A stretch of 64,000 bases of DNA. It comes from JAGXRK01 sp963804005 (lineage in GTDB: Bacteria; Bacteroidota; Ignavibacteria; Ignavibacteriales; Ignavibacteriaceae). The position numbers were made by a program, and so were the translations under genes. Positions 1 to 9,108 of this stretch are shown here, piece after piece; positions within the stretch are counted from its first letter, which is position 1, and every line of letters begins with the position of its first letter. The notes below the pieces were generated by a model. The model saw only the letters and a program-made list of their open reading frames with translations, did no database searches and had not been told where the DNA came from. Location of the stretch: contig CAWDOP010000010.1 in the NCBI GenBank assembly GCA_963804005.1, positions 1 to 64,000 of the forward strand, in the 5' to 3' direction.

Positions 1-311
1 AATATTCCCTGTTTAGAAATTTCATCCGTAAGTTCCAGAAATCTTTTATAAGGAATTGCAATTAAACTTTGTGCCTGAAAAGCACCGTTTGAAAGACTGA
101 TCATAGAAACCTTTGCTGCAGCCTCTTCATCGGGTGCTTCGTAGATATCCAGAAAATCATATTCTCCAAGCAGTGCGTAATGTGAAATGAATTTAACTTC
201 AGGACATTTTTGTTTAACCTGATCCAGCCAGGCTCTGCCCTGCTTTGCTCTGTCTCGAATTTGTTTGGAGGTTTCAGAAGAAAGTTTCGTTAACAAAATG
301 AATGTTTTCAT
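1..311 (-). CDS. GYD-domain protein, 3' end cut off by window edge
   Basis: Reading the minus strand from an ATG at 311 gives an open frame with no stop up to base 1, so the C-terminus lies outside the window. The product begins MKTFILLTKLSSETSKQIRD and contains LLGEYDFLDIYEAPDEEAA, the core of the GYD family (small alpha/beta proteins of about 100 residues, function unknown), with Glu in place of the usual first Gly. A strong Shine-Dalgarno (AGGAG) sits 6-8 bases before the ATG. About 103 residues are visible, so nearly the whole domain is here. The family call is from recognition of the motif; the biochemical role is unknown. Confidence 0.75.
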   Translation of the reverse strand, partial: MKTFILLTKLSSETSKQIRDRAKQGRAWLDQVKQKCPEVKFISHYALLGEYDFLDIYEAPDEEAAAKVSMISLSNGAFQAQSLIAIPYKRFLELTDEISKQGI

Positions 312-565
312 AGCAGTCTCCTTTCATGTATGGATAATTTTTTACTCCCACACTGAGAAAAAAGAAAATTTGGGAAAGAGCAAATAGAATGTAAGAAATG
401 GAAAGCTAAAACTCAAAGTTGCTGAATATTTGGCAAGTATTTTCCTTGATGCTGGATGCAGGTTTCTGAATACTAAATTAAAGTTGCCGTATTACAGATT
501 GTTATTTTTTGTGTCTAATTTTCTTGTTTTTCTGCAAATTGTGGACTGAAGACTTCTTCATTATC

Positions 566-1180
566 TTAAACAAGATATTTGATAACAAAGAATCCTCCTA
601 TTAATAAAACTGTAAAGGCAATTGCCAGCCAGTTGAAATATTTATCTATAAAACCTTTTATCTGTGGACCGAACTTCCAGATAAGAAAAGCAACTAGGAA
701 AAACCTTGCACCCCTGCTTATTACCGAGGCAATTAAAAACATTACAATGTTGATATTAAAAGCCCCTGAAGAGATGGTAAATACTTTATAAGGTAAAGGA
801 GTAAATCCAGCTGTGAAAATTATCCAGAAATCGTAAGCTTTATACATTTCTTCAATTTTGTAAAAAGTTTGATGTGTAAAGCCGGGAATGTTGGCAAAGA
901 AAAATTCGGCAATTCCGGAGAATTCTCCAACTGGTGACCACCACAAAAAATGACCAATGGTGTAACCAAGTAACGCGCCAGTTACAGAACCAAGAGTACA
1001 AATTGAAGCAAAACGAAATGCTTTAGTAGTTGAGCCTAGAACTAAAGCAATTAATAAAGCATCCGGTGGAATCGGAAAAAAAGAAGATTCTGCAAAAGCG
1101 AGTAAAAATAATGCTGGCGGGCCATAAGGAGTTTCTGCCCAGTGTAGTACCCAATCATATAATTTTCTGAGAATTTTCAA
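566..1180 (-). CDS. YqaA/DedA-family (VTT domain) membrane protein
   Basis: A 204-residue integral membrane protein. The N-terminal part carries the DedA/SNARE-associated hallmark: a hydrophobic segment with FLLAFAESSFFPIPPDALL (about residues 24-42), followed by a Gly-rich helix (GSVTGALLGYTIG), and later FTPLPYKVFTISSGAF (about 124-139), the re-entrant-loop signature. At least four hydrophobic segments are visible, the last at the C-terminus. Members are inner-membrane proteins, several implicated in lipid scrambling or membrane homeostasis in other bacteria; the substrate here is not known. It stands alone, divergent from the outer-membrane protein gene at 1440. Confidence 0.82.
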   Translation of the reverse strand: MKILRKLYDWVLHWAETPYGPPALFLLAFAESSFFPIPPDALLIALVLGSTTKAFRFASICTLGSVTGALLGYTIGHFLWWSPVGEFSGIAEFFFANIPGFTHQTFYKIEEMYKAYDFWIIFTAGFTPLPYKVFTISSGAFNINIVMFLIASVISRGARFFLVAFLIWKFGPQIKGFIDKYFNWLAIAFTVLLIGGFFVIKYLV

Positions 1181-1439
1181 ATCTTACCCAATAATGAAGT
1201 GCAAACATAAATAAAATTCATCGGTTTAAAAAAGCGAAGATTTTATTATTTGCCAAATTAGAAATCTATCAGATTGCACAAACAATCTAGAGCATATTCT
1301 CAACTAAAGTTTATAACTCATTCTAATAAAATAACTTAAATTTTGGACTGGCTATTGACAATTATTAAATTTCATGCGATTTTAGTGAGTCGAATTATTT
1401 CGGCATTAAATAATCTATCAAAAACAGATGGAGTGAGAA

Positions 1440-2705
1440 ATGAAAAACGTTACTAATTTCTTTTCACCATTCTTGGTGCATACGATTCTTCTATTAGCGC
1501 TAATAGTGTTAGTTTCATCCACATCTTTTGCACAGGATGAAGTAAAGTGCTATCGCTATGGTGGTTTTGCCAGGCTACACGCTATGGGAGATAACCCATA
1601 CATAATTGATCCGGATAATATTAAGACCAACCCGGCTTATTCTTCAATGTATTCAAACTTTTTATGGGGAGATATTGGCAGTTCTGTTGGGGACCCGGAA
1701 AGTGGTTATGGACAGTTTGTTGGCTTCAACTTTGGAGTCACTAAAGAATTGACTCTCGGTCTTTTAATGACAAGAAATGACTTCAACACCTATTCAATTG
1801 GACTGCTGGATCCATACGGCATTGTGTATTACTTAAATGCTACGGAAACAGGTCCGGACATTATTCCGATGGATAACAATCTCGAATTTCTCGGTTCCTA
1901 CAATTTTGAAAATTTTGTAGTTGGTCTGGGAATTGCTTACGCATCAACCTCGAATGAATTCAAACCTGATGTTGGAGATGGTTACACAAATGATGCAAGC
2001 CAATTTGGAGTAAATTTGGGTATAACAAGTCAATTCTCTTCAGATTTTAATTTTGATGCTGCATTTTCACTTATGATGCCTTCTGCTTCTTATGAACCAG
2101 GTGCTGATAGTTTGGATACTATAGAAGCTTCTACTACGTTTATGCTAATTAATGCACGTGGATTCTGGAAGTTAAACAAGAAATTCACTCTTGTACCTAT
2201 AATTGCATTTTATACTGCTTCGGGTGAAAGAACCTCCGGCGGAGAATCTACTGACCTACCTTCAATGAGCGGTTTGAGTATAGGTGTGGGTCTAACATAT
2301 AAGGTTGGAAATGTTTTAATTTCTGGAGGCCCATCTTTTGCATATGAAACTATGACTTACGCAGCAATTAGAGACGTTCAACCTGAAATGGAAGATTCAA
2401 GGGTAATATTCCCTGCATGGAATCTTGGTGCAGAATGGTACTTTACTGATTGGTTAATAGGAAGAGTCGGTTATGTGGCCAGCACTTTCAGTGAAACCTA
2501 TCAATATCCTGCCAGTTTAACTACTGTTGACGAATATTCGTATACAGGTTTTGGTAGAGGAGATCTGAGATTTGGAGTAGGATTCAGATTTGGTGGATTT
2601 ACTCTGGACGCAACCGTAAACGATGATGTTTTAAGAGAAGGATTTAATCTCGTTGGCGGCGGCACTCCAACATTTGCTTATCTTTCTGCAAGCTACGCTT
2701 TCTAA
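1440..2705 (+). CDS. Outer-membrane beta-barrel protein, function unknown
   Basis: A 421-residue protein with an N-terminal signal peptide (hydrophobic stretch about residues 13-31, cleavage likely after SFAQ). The rest is rich in alternating aromatic/small residue strands with glycine turns, and the chain ends in ...YLSASYAF, a terminal Phe after an alternating strand that matches the recognition signal of the BAM outer-membrane assembly machine. This points to a porin- or FadL-like barrel, but I do not recognise the exact family. The gene ends at a strong terminator and shares a short leader motif with the decayed porin-like gene that follows. Confidence 0.65.
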   Translation: MKNVTNFFSPFLVHTILLLALIVLVSSTSFAQDEVKCYRYGGFARLHAMGDNPYIIDPDNIKTNPAYSSMYSNFLWGDIGSSVGDPESGYGQFVGFNFGVTKELTLGLLMTRNDFNTYSIGLLDPYGIVYYLNATETGPDIIPMDNNLEFLGSYNFENFVVGLGIAYASTSNEFKPDVGDGYTNDASQFGVNLGITSQFSSDFNFDAAFSLMMPSASYEPGADSLDTIEASTTFMLINARGFWKLNKKFTLVPIIAFYTASGERTSGGESTDLPSMSGLSIGVGLTYKVGNVLISGGPSFAYETMTYAAIRDVQPEMEDSRVIFPAWNLGAEWYFTDWLIGRVGYVASTFSETYQYPASLTTVDEYSYTGFGRGDLRFGVGFRFGGFTLDATVNDDVLREGFNLVGGGTPTFAYLSASYAF

Positions 2706-2723
2706 AACTTTTTGTTTTCCATT

Positions 2724-2756
2724 AAAAAGGCTGTCTGAAAAGGACAGCCTTTTTTT
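2724..2756 (+). terminator. Rho-independent terminator after the 1440 barrel gene
   Basis: The arms GGCTGTC (2729-2735) and GACAGCC (2743-2749) form a perfect stem that is extended by A5/T5 pairing, followed by a run of T. It lies 20 bases after the stop codon of the barrel gene. Confidence 0.9.
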
Positions 2757-2943
2757 ATGAAATGAGATTTAGATTAAAATTACACAGTCCTAAAAATCAA
2801 TCAAGTCTTTATCCATAGCCATCAAATAATTTTTAAAAGCGTTTGTTATTTACCATAAAGCTTGACAAATACTAAAAATTGTTTGATCTTTGATAAACCG
2901 AAATAACTCGGCATTCAATAAACAACAAAGGAGTGTTTTTCTT

Positions 2944-3560
2944 ATGAAAAAGTTGTTACAATTCTTTTTGTATCATTCAGCTTGTTTCCTCTCCTATGCA
3001 CAAATGCAATTGGGCGAAGGCAGGTTTAAATTTGGCTAACCTTAGTGGCGATGACATTGAGGATTACTGATGCCAGGACTGGTTTTGCCGGCGGTGTCTT
3101 CTTTATGTATCAATTTGGTGAAATGTTTCCATTCAACCCGAGGTTCATTACACAATGAAAGGGGCAACTCGAAACAGACGTATTCCAGGGTTGATGTTGA
3201 CATGGGAACGGAGATTATATTGACTAACTTTCAGTTCTGTTCCTGTTTTAGTTGGTGTAAGATACTATTTTTGTCAGGTCCAATTCCATTCGTATGTAAC
3301 GGGAGAGCTTGGCTAAAATGCACATTTACATCATTTAGGAACGCCAGCAATAACCAGACTTGAAGTTATACAATTGAATCACATTTCGGTTCAGATTCAT
3401 TGCGTTGGATTTGGATTTCGCTGTTGGTAGGATGGTGAACTCGACTTTGATGCAAAACTATATTCTTGATTTAACCACTGTTAATGATTCGCAGTATGAA
3501 TCAGATCTAAAAATGGTAGTAATCATCTAGTTAATTTATACTGACGGTTTCTGTTTAACA
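2944..3560 (+). pseudogene. Decayed porin-family outer-membrane protein gene
   Basis: An ATG at 2944 follows a good Shine-Dalgarno (AAAGGAG) and encodes a signal-peptide-like start (MKKLLQFFLYHSACFLSYAQ), but the frame stops after about 30 codons. Pieces in other frames carry on in order: LNLANLSGDDIED near 3025-3065, then TGFAGGVFFMYQFGEMF near 3075-3130, then HYTMKGAT near 3150, and LDFAVG with LTTVNDSQYESDLK near 3405-3510. These match the general pattern of the small 'outer membrane protein beta-barrel' (PorT/porin type) proteins, about 200 residues long. At least five indels or stops are needed to join them. Either a real pseudogene or a badly sequenced stretch; a terminator follows at 3578. 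Confidence 0.65.
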
Positions 3561-3577
3561 TTATAATGTTATTTTAT

Positions 3578-3609
3578 ATCCCGCCGGAAAAGTTCGGCGG
3601 GATTTTTTT
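3578..3609 (+). terminator. Terminator after the decayed porin gene
   Basis: Stem ATCCCGCCG (3578-3586) with CGGCGGGAT (3595-3603), an eight-base loop and a T-rich tail. It is a complete, GC-rich hairpin in AT-rich sequence, in place although the gene before it is broken. Confidence 0.9.
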
Positions 3610-3686
3610 ATTTTAAATTTCCTAAAAATTCATTTTTCAACTTCCTTTCCTTATTTTTCCCTTCAAAAATTATTCTGAGGATTTAA

Positions 3687-5229
3687 ATGACTTTCGAACG
3701 TAATGCAGGTATTTTACTTCATCCCTACATCTCTTCCGGGTAAATATGGAATTGGTGATCTTGGTGACGATGCTTTTAAATTTATTGATTTTTTAGAAAA
3801 ATCGGGTCAAAAACTCTGGCAGGTCTTCCCACTTGGTCCAACAGGTTATGGTGATTCGCCTTATCAATGTTTTTCCGCTTTTGCGGGAAATCCTAATCTT
3901 GTTAGTCCCGACAAACTTAAGGAAGACGGCTTATTAAATGACAATGATCTTAAAGATATTCCGGAACACAATCCGGTTCAGATTGATTACGGACAAATTA
4001 TTGAATACAAAAAAAGCATTTTGAAAAAAGCTTTCATTAATTTCAAAACAAATCTTAATAAGTTTGAAAATGATTTTCACAAGTTCTGTAATGAAAATGA
4101 AGATTGGTTAAATGACTTTGCCTTGTTTATGGCAGCAAAGGAAGCCCACGGTGGAGTTGTTTGGAGAGATTGGGATAAAGGATTGGTGCTTCGTGAAAAA
4201 GAATCTTTAATAAAATGGACAGAAAAACTTTCCGACGATATTTTTTATCAGAAATTTGTTCAGTACAAATTTTTTAAACAATGGACAGCAGTAAGAGAAT
4301 ATACAAACAGTAAAGGAATTAAAATTATTGGTGATATGCCAATATTCATTGCTTACGATAGTGCTGATCTATGGGCAAATAAGGAATTGTTTACAGTTAA
4401 TAAAGAAGGTAGGCTTGAAAATGTTGCGGGCGTTCCGCCTGATTATTTCAGCGAAACAGGACAGCTATGGGGAAATCCTCTTTACCGATGGAAGGAAATG
4501 GAAAAAGATGATTTCCTCTGGTGGAGAAAACGTTTTACAAATCTTTTTAAGATGATTGATATTGCCCGAATTGATCACTTTCGTGGATTTGAAGCATTTT
4601 GGGAAATTCCTGGTGATGCTGAAACTGCTATAAATGGCAGATGGGTAAAAGCTCCGGGTGATAGACTATTCAAATCATTAAAAAAACATTTGGGTGATGT
4701 TGCAATTCTTGCAGAAGATCTTGGCATAATTACTCCCGAAGTTGAAAAGCTTAGAGATGATTTTAATTTTCCTGGAATGAAGATTCTTCAGTTTGCATTT
4801 GGAACTAATATGGAGACTAAATTCCTTCCCCATAATTATATACCAAATTGTGTTGTGTTAACAGGTGCACACGATAACGATACAACACGCGCATTTTTTG
4901 AAAAAGCAAGGGAAGATAAAGGTTCTGATATTTTTGAGCACTTCCAAAAATATTTGAACTACTACGGTAATGATATTGTTTATGAGCTTATAAGAATTGC
5001 GTATGCTTCTGTTGCAAATATTGTTATTGTACCGATGCAGGATATACTTAATCTTGGCGGCGAAGCAAGAATGAATTTCCCCTCAACACTTGGCGGTAAC
5101 TGGATGTGGCGTTTTACATGGGACCAGATTTCAGATGATCTTCATTTAAAATATTACGGACTGACACAACTTTATGAACGTCCGCCAAAACCAAAAAAGG
5201 TTGAAACAATAAAAACAGAAGATGTTTAG
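3687..5229 (+). CDS. malQ: 4-alpha-glucanotransferase (amylomaltase), one frameshift near the start
   Basis: GH77 enzyme that transfers alpha-1,4-glucan chains in cytoplasmic maltodextrin/glycogen metabolism. The long frame (3703-5229) holds the family's catalytic positions: nucleophile Asp in ARIDHFRG (about residue 291 of that frame), acid/base Glu in LAEDLG (about 338) and the third Asp in GAHDNDT (about 391). Its apparent N-terminus (MQVFYFIPTSLPG) is unnatural. The ATG at 3687 starts MTFERNAGILLHP, the expected MalQ beginning, in another frame; removing one C from the CCC at 3723-3725 gives ...ILLHPTSLPGKYGIGDLG. I therefore place the true start at 3687 with a one-base insertion, either a sequencing error or a recent mutation. 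Length (about 520) is close to normal. Confidence 0.92.
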
Positions 5230-5447
5230 TTTTGAAATTCCAAATAATCAGCATCAAATAACAAATAATTTCCAAATACAAAATTCAAATTTTTAAATCG
5301 AGTATTTGGTTATTTATGCTTATTTGTATTTTGTTCGCTTTAGCGGATTGAATTTTGAAATTTATTCAGTGGTATTACCTAAGGATTTTCCAGAATCTCT
5401 TTAAAAATTTATGAATCAAACAGTATAAATTAAAAAAGGAGTATAAT

Positions 5448-5894
5448 TTGAAAAGAAGAATTGCCGTATTGTTTTTATTAACAGCATTTTTAATTGGATG
5501 TGGTAATAGCGGTAGTAATGATAATCTTAATTGGGAAACAAATCTTGAAACTGCATTGCAAAAAGCAAGCAAAGAAAATAAAGCAGTGCTTGTTAACTTT
5601 ACTGGATCGGATTGGTGCCAGTGGTGCTTTAGACTAAGTGACGAGGTCTTTAAACAAAAAGAATTTGAAGATTACGCAGATAAAAATCTAGTGCTCGTAA
5701 AGGTTGATTTTCCAAGAAAAATTGAACAGAGCATGGAAACTAAAACGTATAATCAGCAGCTTGCACAGAAATTTGGCGTACAGGGATTTCCGACAATAAT
5801 TTTATTTGACAAACTCGGACAGCCGGTTGCTAAAACGGGTTACCAAGACGGTGGTGCTGCAAATTATGTAAGGCATTTAGAATCGTTTTTATAG
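5448..5894 (+). CDS. Thioredoxin-fold lipoprotein (WCQWC)
   Basis: A 148-residue exported protein. Residues 1-18 are a lipoprotein signal peptide ending in the lipobox LIGC, so Cys18 is probably acylated. A thioredoxin-like domain follows, with active-site-like WCQWC in FTGSDWCQWCFRL (about 53-65) and the cis-Pro region GVQGFPTII (about 111-119). The CxxC spacing and the SDWC start resemble the thioredoxin_7/DsbD-gamma-like group that reduces or isomerises periplasmic disulfides. No DsbD partner is adjacent. The spacer before it (5230-5447) is AT-rich and contains loosely repeated CAAATAA/AAATTCAAA strings but no gene. Function as a periplasmic thiol oxidoreductase is inferred. Confidence 0.8.
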   Translation: MKRRIAVLFLLTAFLIGCGNSGSNDNLNWETNLETALQKASKENKAVLVNFTGSDWCQWCFRLSDEVFKQKEFEDYADKNLVLVKVDFPRKIEQSMETKTYNQQLAQKFGVQGFPTIILFDKLGQPVAKTGYQDGGAANYVRHLESFL

Positions 5895-5902
5895 AAAAAA
5901 GG

Positions 5903-5938
5903 AAAGTGGAGTCCACTTTATAAGTGGCCTCCACTTTT
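5903..5938. terminator. Bidirectional terminator between convergent genes
   Basis: Stem AAAGTGGAG (5903-5911) and CTCCACTTT (5929-5937), with an inner CCACTT/AAGTGG stem, A-rich before and T-rich after. It lies between the thioredoxin lipoprotein (plus) and the small membrane protein (minus), so it can serve both. Confidence 0.85.
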
Positions 5939-5950
5939 AACATCCTATTA

Positions 5951-6163
5951 TTATTTCGTCGCTGACATCATCCACTTATAAAAGGTATTGAATGGTCTGA
6001 TTACAACCACTATCCAGATAATAAGATACCAATACCATTTAACACTGAGGATTGGGCTCCATAATTTTGCGAATAGAAGCGTGGCAGTAAAAACACCAAT
6101 TTTAATAAGTGCAACATCTAGCCAATCTGCTTTATAGCTACTGAGTTTATCTACTATGCTCAT
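5951..6163 (-). CDS. Small membrane protein, function unknown
   Basis: A 70-residue protein if translation starts at the ATG at 6163 (MSIVDKLSSYKADWLDVALI...), which has AAAGGA about 8 bases upstream; an upstream in-frame ATG at 6196 would add 11 basic residues and has no ribosome site. Two hydrophobic segments are visible, about residues 18-36 and 41-56, separated by a Trp/Tyr-rich stretch (WYWYLIIWI). The KADWLDVALIKIG start is of a type I have seen in small conserved hypothetical proteins, but I cannot name a function. It ends at a shared terminator. Confidence 0.65.
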   Translation of the reverse strand: MSIVDKLSSYKADWLDVALIKIGVFTATLLFAKLWSPILSVKWYWYLIIWIVVVIRPFNTFYKWMMSATK

Positions 6164-6276
6164 GTTCTTATCCTTTCTTTTTATATAAATATCCAAATCG
6201 TTACTACAATAAAACCATGTTCTAGTACGAATAAATCCTCAAAAGAGATTTTATCTTATCTCCGAAATAATCTACG

Positions 6277-8379
6277 TTAATTTAAACCACGTTTTTTTAA
6301 TAGGGCTTCAACCAGTGGTTTTCTTCCTCTGAAGTTTTTATATAGTTCCATAAGATCTTCGCTGCCGCCTTTTTCCAATATATTTTTTCTGAATGAGTTG
6401 GCAGTAACTTTATCAAACAAACTACTTTCCATAAATGCTTCAAATGCATCTGAATCAAGAACAGCAGCCCATAAATAACTATAGTATCCGGATTCATATC
6501 CCCATGTTGCAATGTGAATGAAATTAGTGCTTAAGTATCGAGGTAATACTTGCGGGATCAATTGCATCTTTAAAATAGATTCTTTTTCAAATTGCGTTAC
6601 ATCTCTTGCAATCGTATCTGCTATAACGTGCCAATCCATATCCAGTAGAGAAGCCGCAATATATTCCAAAGTTTCAAAACCTTGATTGAAAAATCTCGCG
6701 TTATCTATTTTATCAATTAATTCCTGTGGAATCATTTCACCTGTTTCATAATGCTTTGCATACATTTTTAAAACTTCCGGCTGCATTGCCCAGTTTTCCA
6801 TAATTTGTGATGGTAGTTCTGCAAAATCAGCTGGGACAGTTGCAGCATCAGGGTATGTAATGTTCTGAAGTAATCCGTGAAGTCCATGTCCAAATTCATG
6901 AAATAATGTTCTAACATCATCTAAACTAATTAATGCTGGTTTATCTGATGTTGGTTTTGAAAAATTACCAACGTTATATATAACTGGAGTAACATACTTA
7001 CCATCTACATTGCTTTGACTTCTGAATTCGCCGCACCATGCACCGCTTGTTTTACCATCACGTGGAAAGTAGTCGGTATATAAAATTCCAATGTGCTTGC
7101 CATTAGCTTCCTTAACTTCAAAAACTTTTACTTCAGGATTATATAACTGGATATCATTTCTTTCGACAAATTGCAATCCCCAAAGTTTTGTTGCTACAGC
7201 AAATGCTCCGCTGACTACATTTTCAAGTTTGAAATACGGACGTAACATTTCTTCATCAAGAGCATATTTTTCTTTTTTAACTTTTTCTGCATAATACCAC
7301 CAATCCCATGGCTCTAGGTCGAATTTCCCTTCTTCATTATTAATTATTTTTTGCATCTCGTCAACTTCCGATTTAGCTTTTCGAACTGTGGGTTTCCACA
7401 TATCATTTAAAAACGCATAAACGTTTTCAGGAGTCTTTGCCATTTTCTTCTGAAGTACAAAATCAGAATATGTTTTATATCCTAACAGATTAGCCTTTTC
7501 AACTCTTAGAACAATAATCCTTGAAAGTATTTTTTTGTTATCAAGCTCGTCATTGTTGTTTCCTCTATTCATATAGGCTTTGTACATTTTTTCTCTTAGA
7601 TCCCTATTTTCCGAAAATTGTAAGAAAGGGATTAAAGTTGGTTTATCAATCGTGAATATCCACTTACCTGTAAAACCTTTTGTTTCTGCTTTTTCTGTTG
7701 CAGCTTGAACTGAAGCATCCGGAAGCCCGGCAATGTCTTCTTTCCGATCTACAATCAATTCAAATTTGCTGTTTTCTCTTCTAACATTATCACCGAATTT
7801 CAAAACAAGCTGGGAAAGTTCATCGTTGATTTTTCTCAGTTTCTCTTTTCCATCCTGGTTGAGATTAGCACCACCTCTCACAAAATTAGTGTAATAATTT
7901 TCAAGAACTGTATTCTGTTCAATTGAAAGATTAAGAGTTTCTTTTTCATCATATAAAAATTTAATACGTTTAAAAAGTTTTTCATTCAAATAAAAATCAT
8001 CAATATGTTTGGATAACATAGAAGTAGTTTCTTCAGAAATTTTCTGCATTTCATCATTAGTATCAGAATAGTTGAGACCATTGAATATTCGGTTTACTCT
8101 GGAAAGTAACTGCCCGCTTTTTTCAAGTGCATCTATTGTGTTTTTAAAGGTCGGGTTTTCTTTTTTATTAATAACTGCTTCAATCTCAGAATTCTGCTGT
8201 TTAATTCCTTCTTCAAATGCAGGCAGATAATGTTCAAGTTTAATTTCGTTGAAGGGGGGAGTTTTAAATGGAGTTTCCCATTCTTTAAAGAATGGATTGT
8301 CTGTGTTTTGCGCATTTACATTAGAAGTGAATACGACTAATAATAAAAGAGCCGATAGTAAGAAAAAAATCTTTTTCAT
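6277..8379 (-). CDS. M3-family zinc metallopeptidase (Dcp/oligopeptidase A-like), exported
   Basis: A roughly 700-residue peptidase. The zinc site is HEFGHGLHGLL at about residues 494-504, with the third ligand expected in the ADFAELPSQIMENW segment about 26 residues later: the M3A thimet-oligopeptidase/dipeptidyl-carboxypeptidase pattern. The late motif YYSYLWAAVLDSDAF also fits the family. The start at 8379 (MKKIFFLLSALLLL...) is preferred over an in-frame TTG four codons earlier because AAAGG precedes it at the right distance. That start gives a clean signal peptide ending near NVNAQ, so the enzyme probably acts in the periplasm on short peptides. Typical length for the family; no neighbour suggests a more specific role. 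Confidence 0.9.
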   Translation of the reverse strand: MKKIFFLLSALLLLVVFTSNVNAQNTDNPFFKEWETPFKTPPFNEIKLEHYLPAFEEGIKQQNSEIEAVINKKENPTFKNTIDALEKSGQLLSRVNRIFNGLNYSDTNDEMQKISEETTSMLSKHIDDFYLNEKLFKRIKFLYDEKETLNLSIEQNTVLENYYTNFVRGGANLNQDGKEKLRKINDELSQLVLKFGDNVRRENSKFELIVDRKEDIAGLPDASVQAATEKAETKGFTGKWIFTIDKPTLIPFLQFSENRDLREKMYKAYMNRGNNNDELDNKKILSRIIVLRVEKANLLGYKTYSDFVLQKKMAKTPENVYAFLNDMWKPTVRKAKSEVDEMQKIINNEEGKFDLEPWDWWYYAEKVKKEKYALDEEMLRPYFKLENVVSGAFAVATKLWGLQFVERNDIQLYNPEVKVFEVKEANGKHIGILYTDYFPRDGKTSGAWCGEFRSQSNVDGKYVTPVIYNVGNFSKPTSDKPALISLDDVRTLFHEFGHGLHGLLQNITYPDAATVPADFAELPSQIMENWAMQPEVLKMYAKHYETGEMIPQELIDKIDNARFFNQGFETLEYIAASLLDMDWHVIADTIARDVTQFEKESILKMQLIPQVLPRYLSTNFIHIATWGYESGYYSYLWAAVLDSDAFEAFMESSLFDKVTANSFRKNILEKGGSEDLMELYKNFRGRKPLVEALLKKRGLN

Positions 8380-8646
8380 AAAACCTTTCAATAAATTAAT
8401 ACAACAATTTTAGTTTTAGCATTTCTGCTTAGGAAGAGTATAGGATTGCCTATTCAGTGAACATCAACTTATATACTCATGTTCCCTAATAGTAGAGAAA
8501 AATTATGGTCGTAATTAGCAAATAATTTAAGATAAAAACAAGAAAAATAAATTAAAGCGAGTGACTCATAAGTACGAGTTTCCTTGTCATTCCCGTGAAG
8601 GGTCCGTGTTAAAATTGATTATCAAATTGCAGGAACTCATCCCCAA

Positions 8647-8693
8647 CCCCTTCTCCCTGCCTTTGCCGTCAGGCAGGTTGCAAAGAGAAGGGG
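8647..8693. repeat. Intergenic hairpin repeat, CCCCTTCTC/GAGAAGGGG
   Basis: Outer arms CCCCTTCTC (8647-8655) and GAGAAGGGG (8685-8693) enclose a second palindrome, CCTGCCT...AGGCAGG. A nested perfect hairpin such as this outside any gene suggests a dispersed repeat or small folded element. Confidence 0.6.
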
Positions 8694-8717
8694 CTATTTC
8701 AACTCTGTTTTAAAAGT

Positions 8718-8738
8718 CCCTCTCTTTTTAAGAGAGGG
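8718..8738. repeat. Intergenic hairpin, CCCTCTCTT/AAGAGAGGG
   Basis: Arms CCCTCTCTT and AAGAGAGGG with a three-base loop. Flanks (TAAAAGT before, ATTTAGG after) do not give a T-tract on the plus strand, so it is more likely a repeat than a terminator. Confidence 0.5.
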
Positions 8739-8747
8739 ATTTAGGTC

Positions 8748-8770
8748 GTTAGACTCCGTGAGAGTCTAAC
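8748..8770. repeat. Intergenic hairpin, GTTAGACTC/GAGTCTAAC
   Basis: Nine-base perfect arms at 8748-8756 and 8762-8770 with loop CGTGA; the next bases repeat GGACTCTGACG, an imperfect echo of the arm. Confidence 0.5.
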
Positions 8771-8987
8771 GGACTCTGACGAGGTGAGTTTTATGGTCGC
8801 TTTGAGTTTTCAAACAGCCTCGCGTATGCGGGGACGGAAATGAAAGGAAGATTCGGAAGAATGAAACAGCTTCTTTAGAATGAGTTCTCTGTTTTAATTT
8901 TGTTTATACAGATGTTGCTTGTCATTCTCCTCCAGTTAGAGGCAACATCTCCAAGAAAATTATTCTTTTGGATTGTATTTTTTAATT

Positions 8988-9036
8988 GTAGGAACACGCC
9001 TCTGCTCATCGGTGAAATATTAAGACGTGTTCCTAC
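8988..9036. repeat. Inverted repeat GTAGGAACACG/CGTGTTCCTAC
   Basis: Eleven-base perfect arms (8988-8998 and 9026-9036) around a 27-base centre. Resembles the edge-palindrome layout of small non-autonomous REP-like or MITE-like elements. Confidence 0.5.
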
Positions 9037-9076
9037 TAAGAATTAAATGTTTAAGACAAATTTGTATAAGCATAAA

Positions 9077-9102
9077 AAAGGCGACCCCATCGGATCGCCT
9101 TT
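9077..9102. repeat. REP-like hairpin AAAGGCGA/TCGCCTTT
   Basis: Arms AAAGGCGA (9077-9084) and TCGCCTTT (9095-9102) with CC/GG continuing inwards. The core GGCGACCCCATCGG is close to the REPs near the RAYT gene. It could also serve as a terminator for the lipoprotein copy ending at 9185 on the minus strand. Confidence 0.5.
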
Positions 9103-9108
9103 AATCAA

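Noticed and set aside
3070..3363. 97-codon plus-strand frame in the porin-like remnant
   Set aside because: It only joins pieces of the decayed gene in one frame; the expected barrel sequence is spread over several frames.
5230..5447. AT-rich repeated CAAATAA/AAATTCAAA strings before the thioredoxin lipoprotein, as a possible dispersed repeat
   Set aside because: No clear unit, arm or direct repeat could be delimited by eye.
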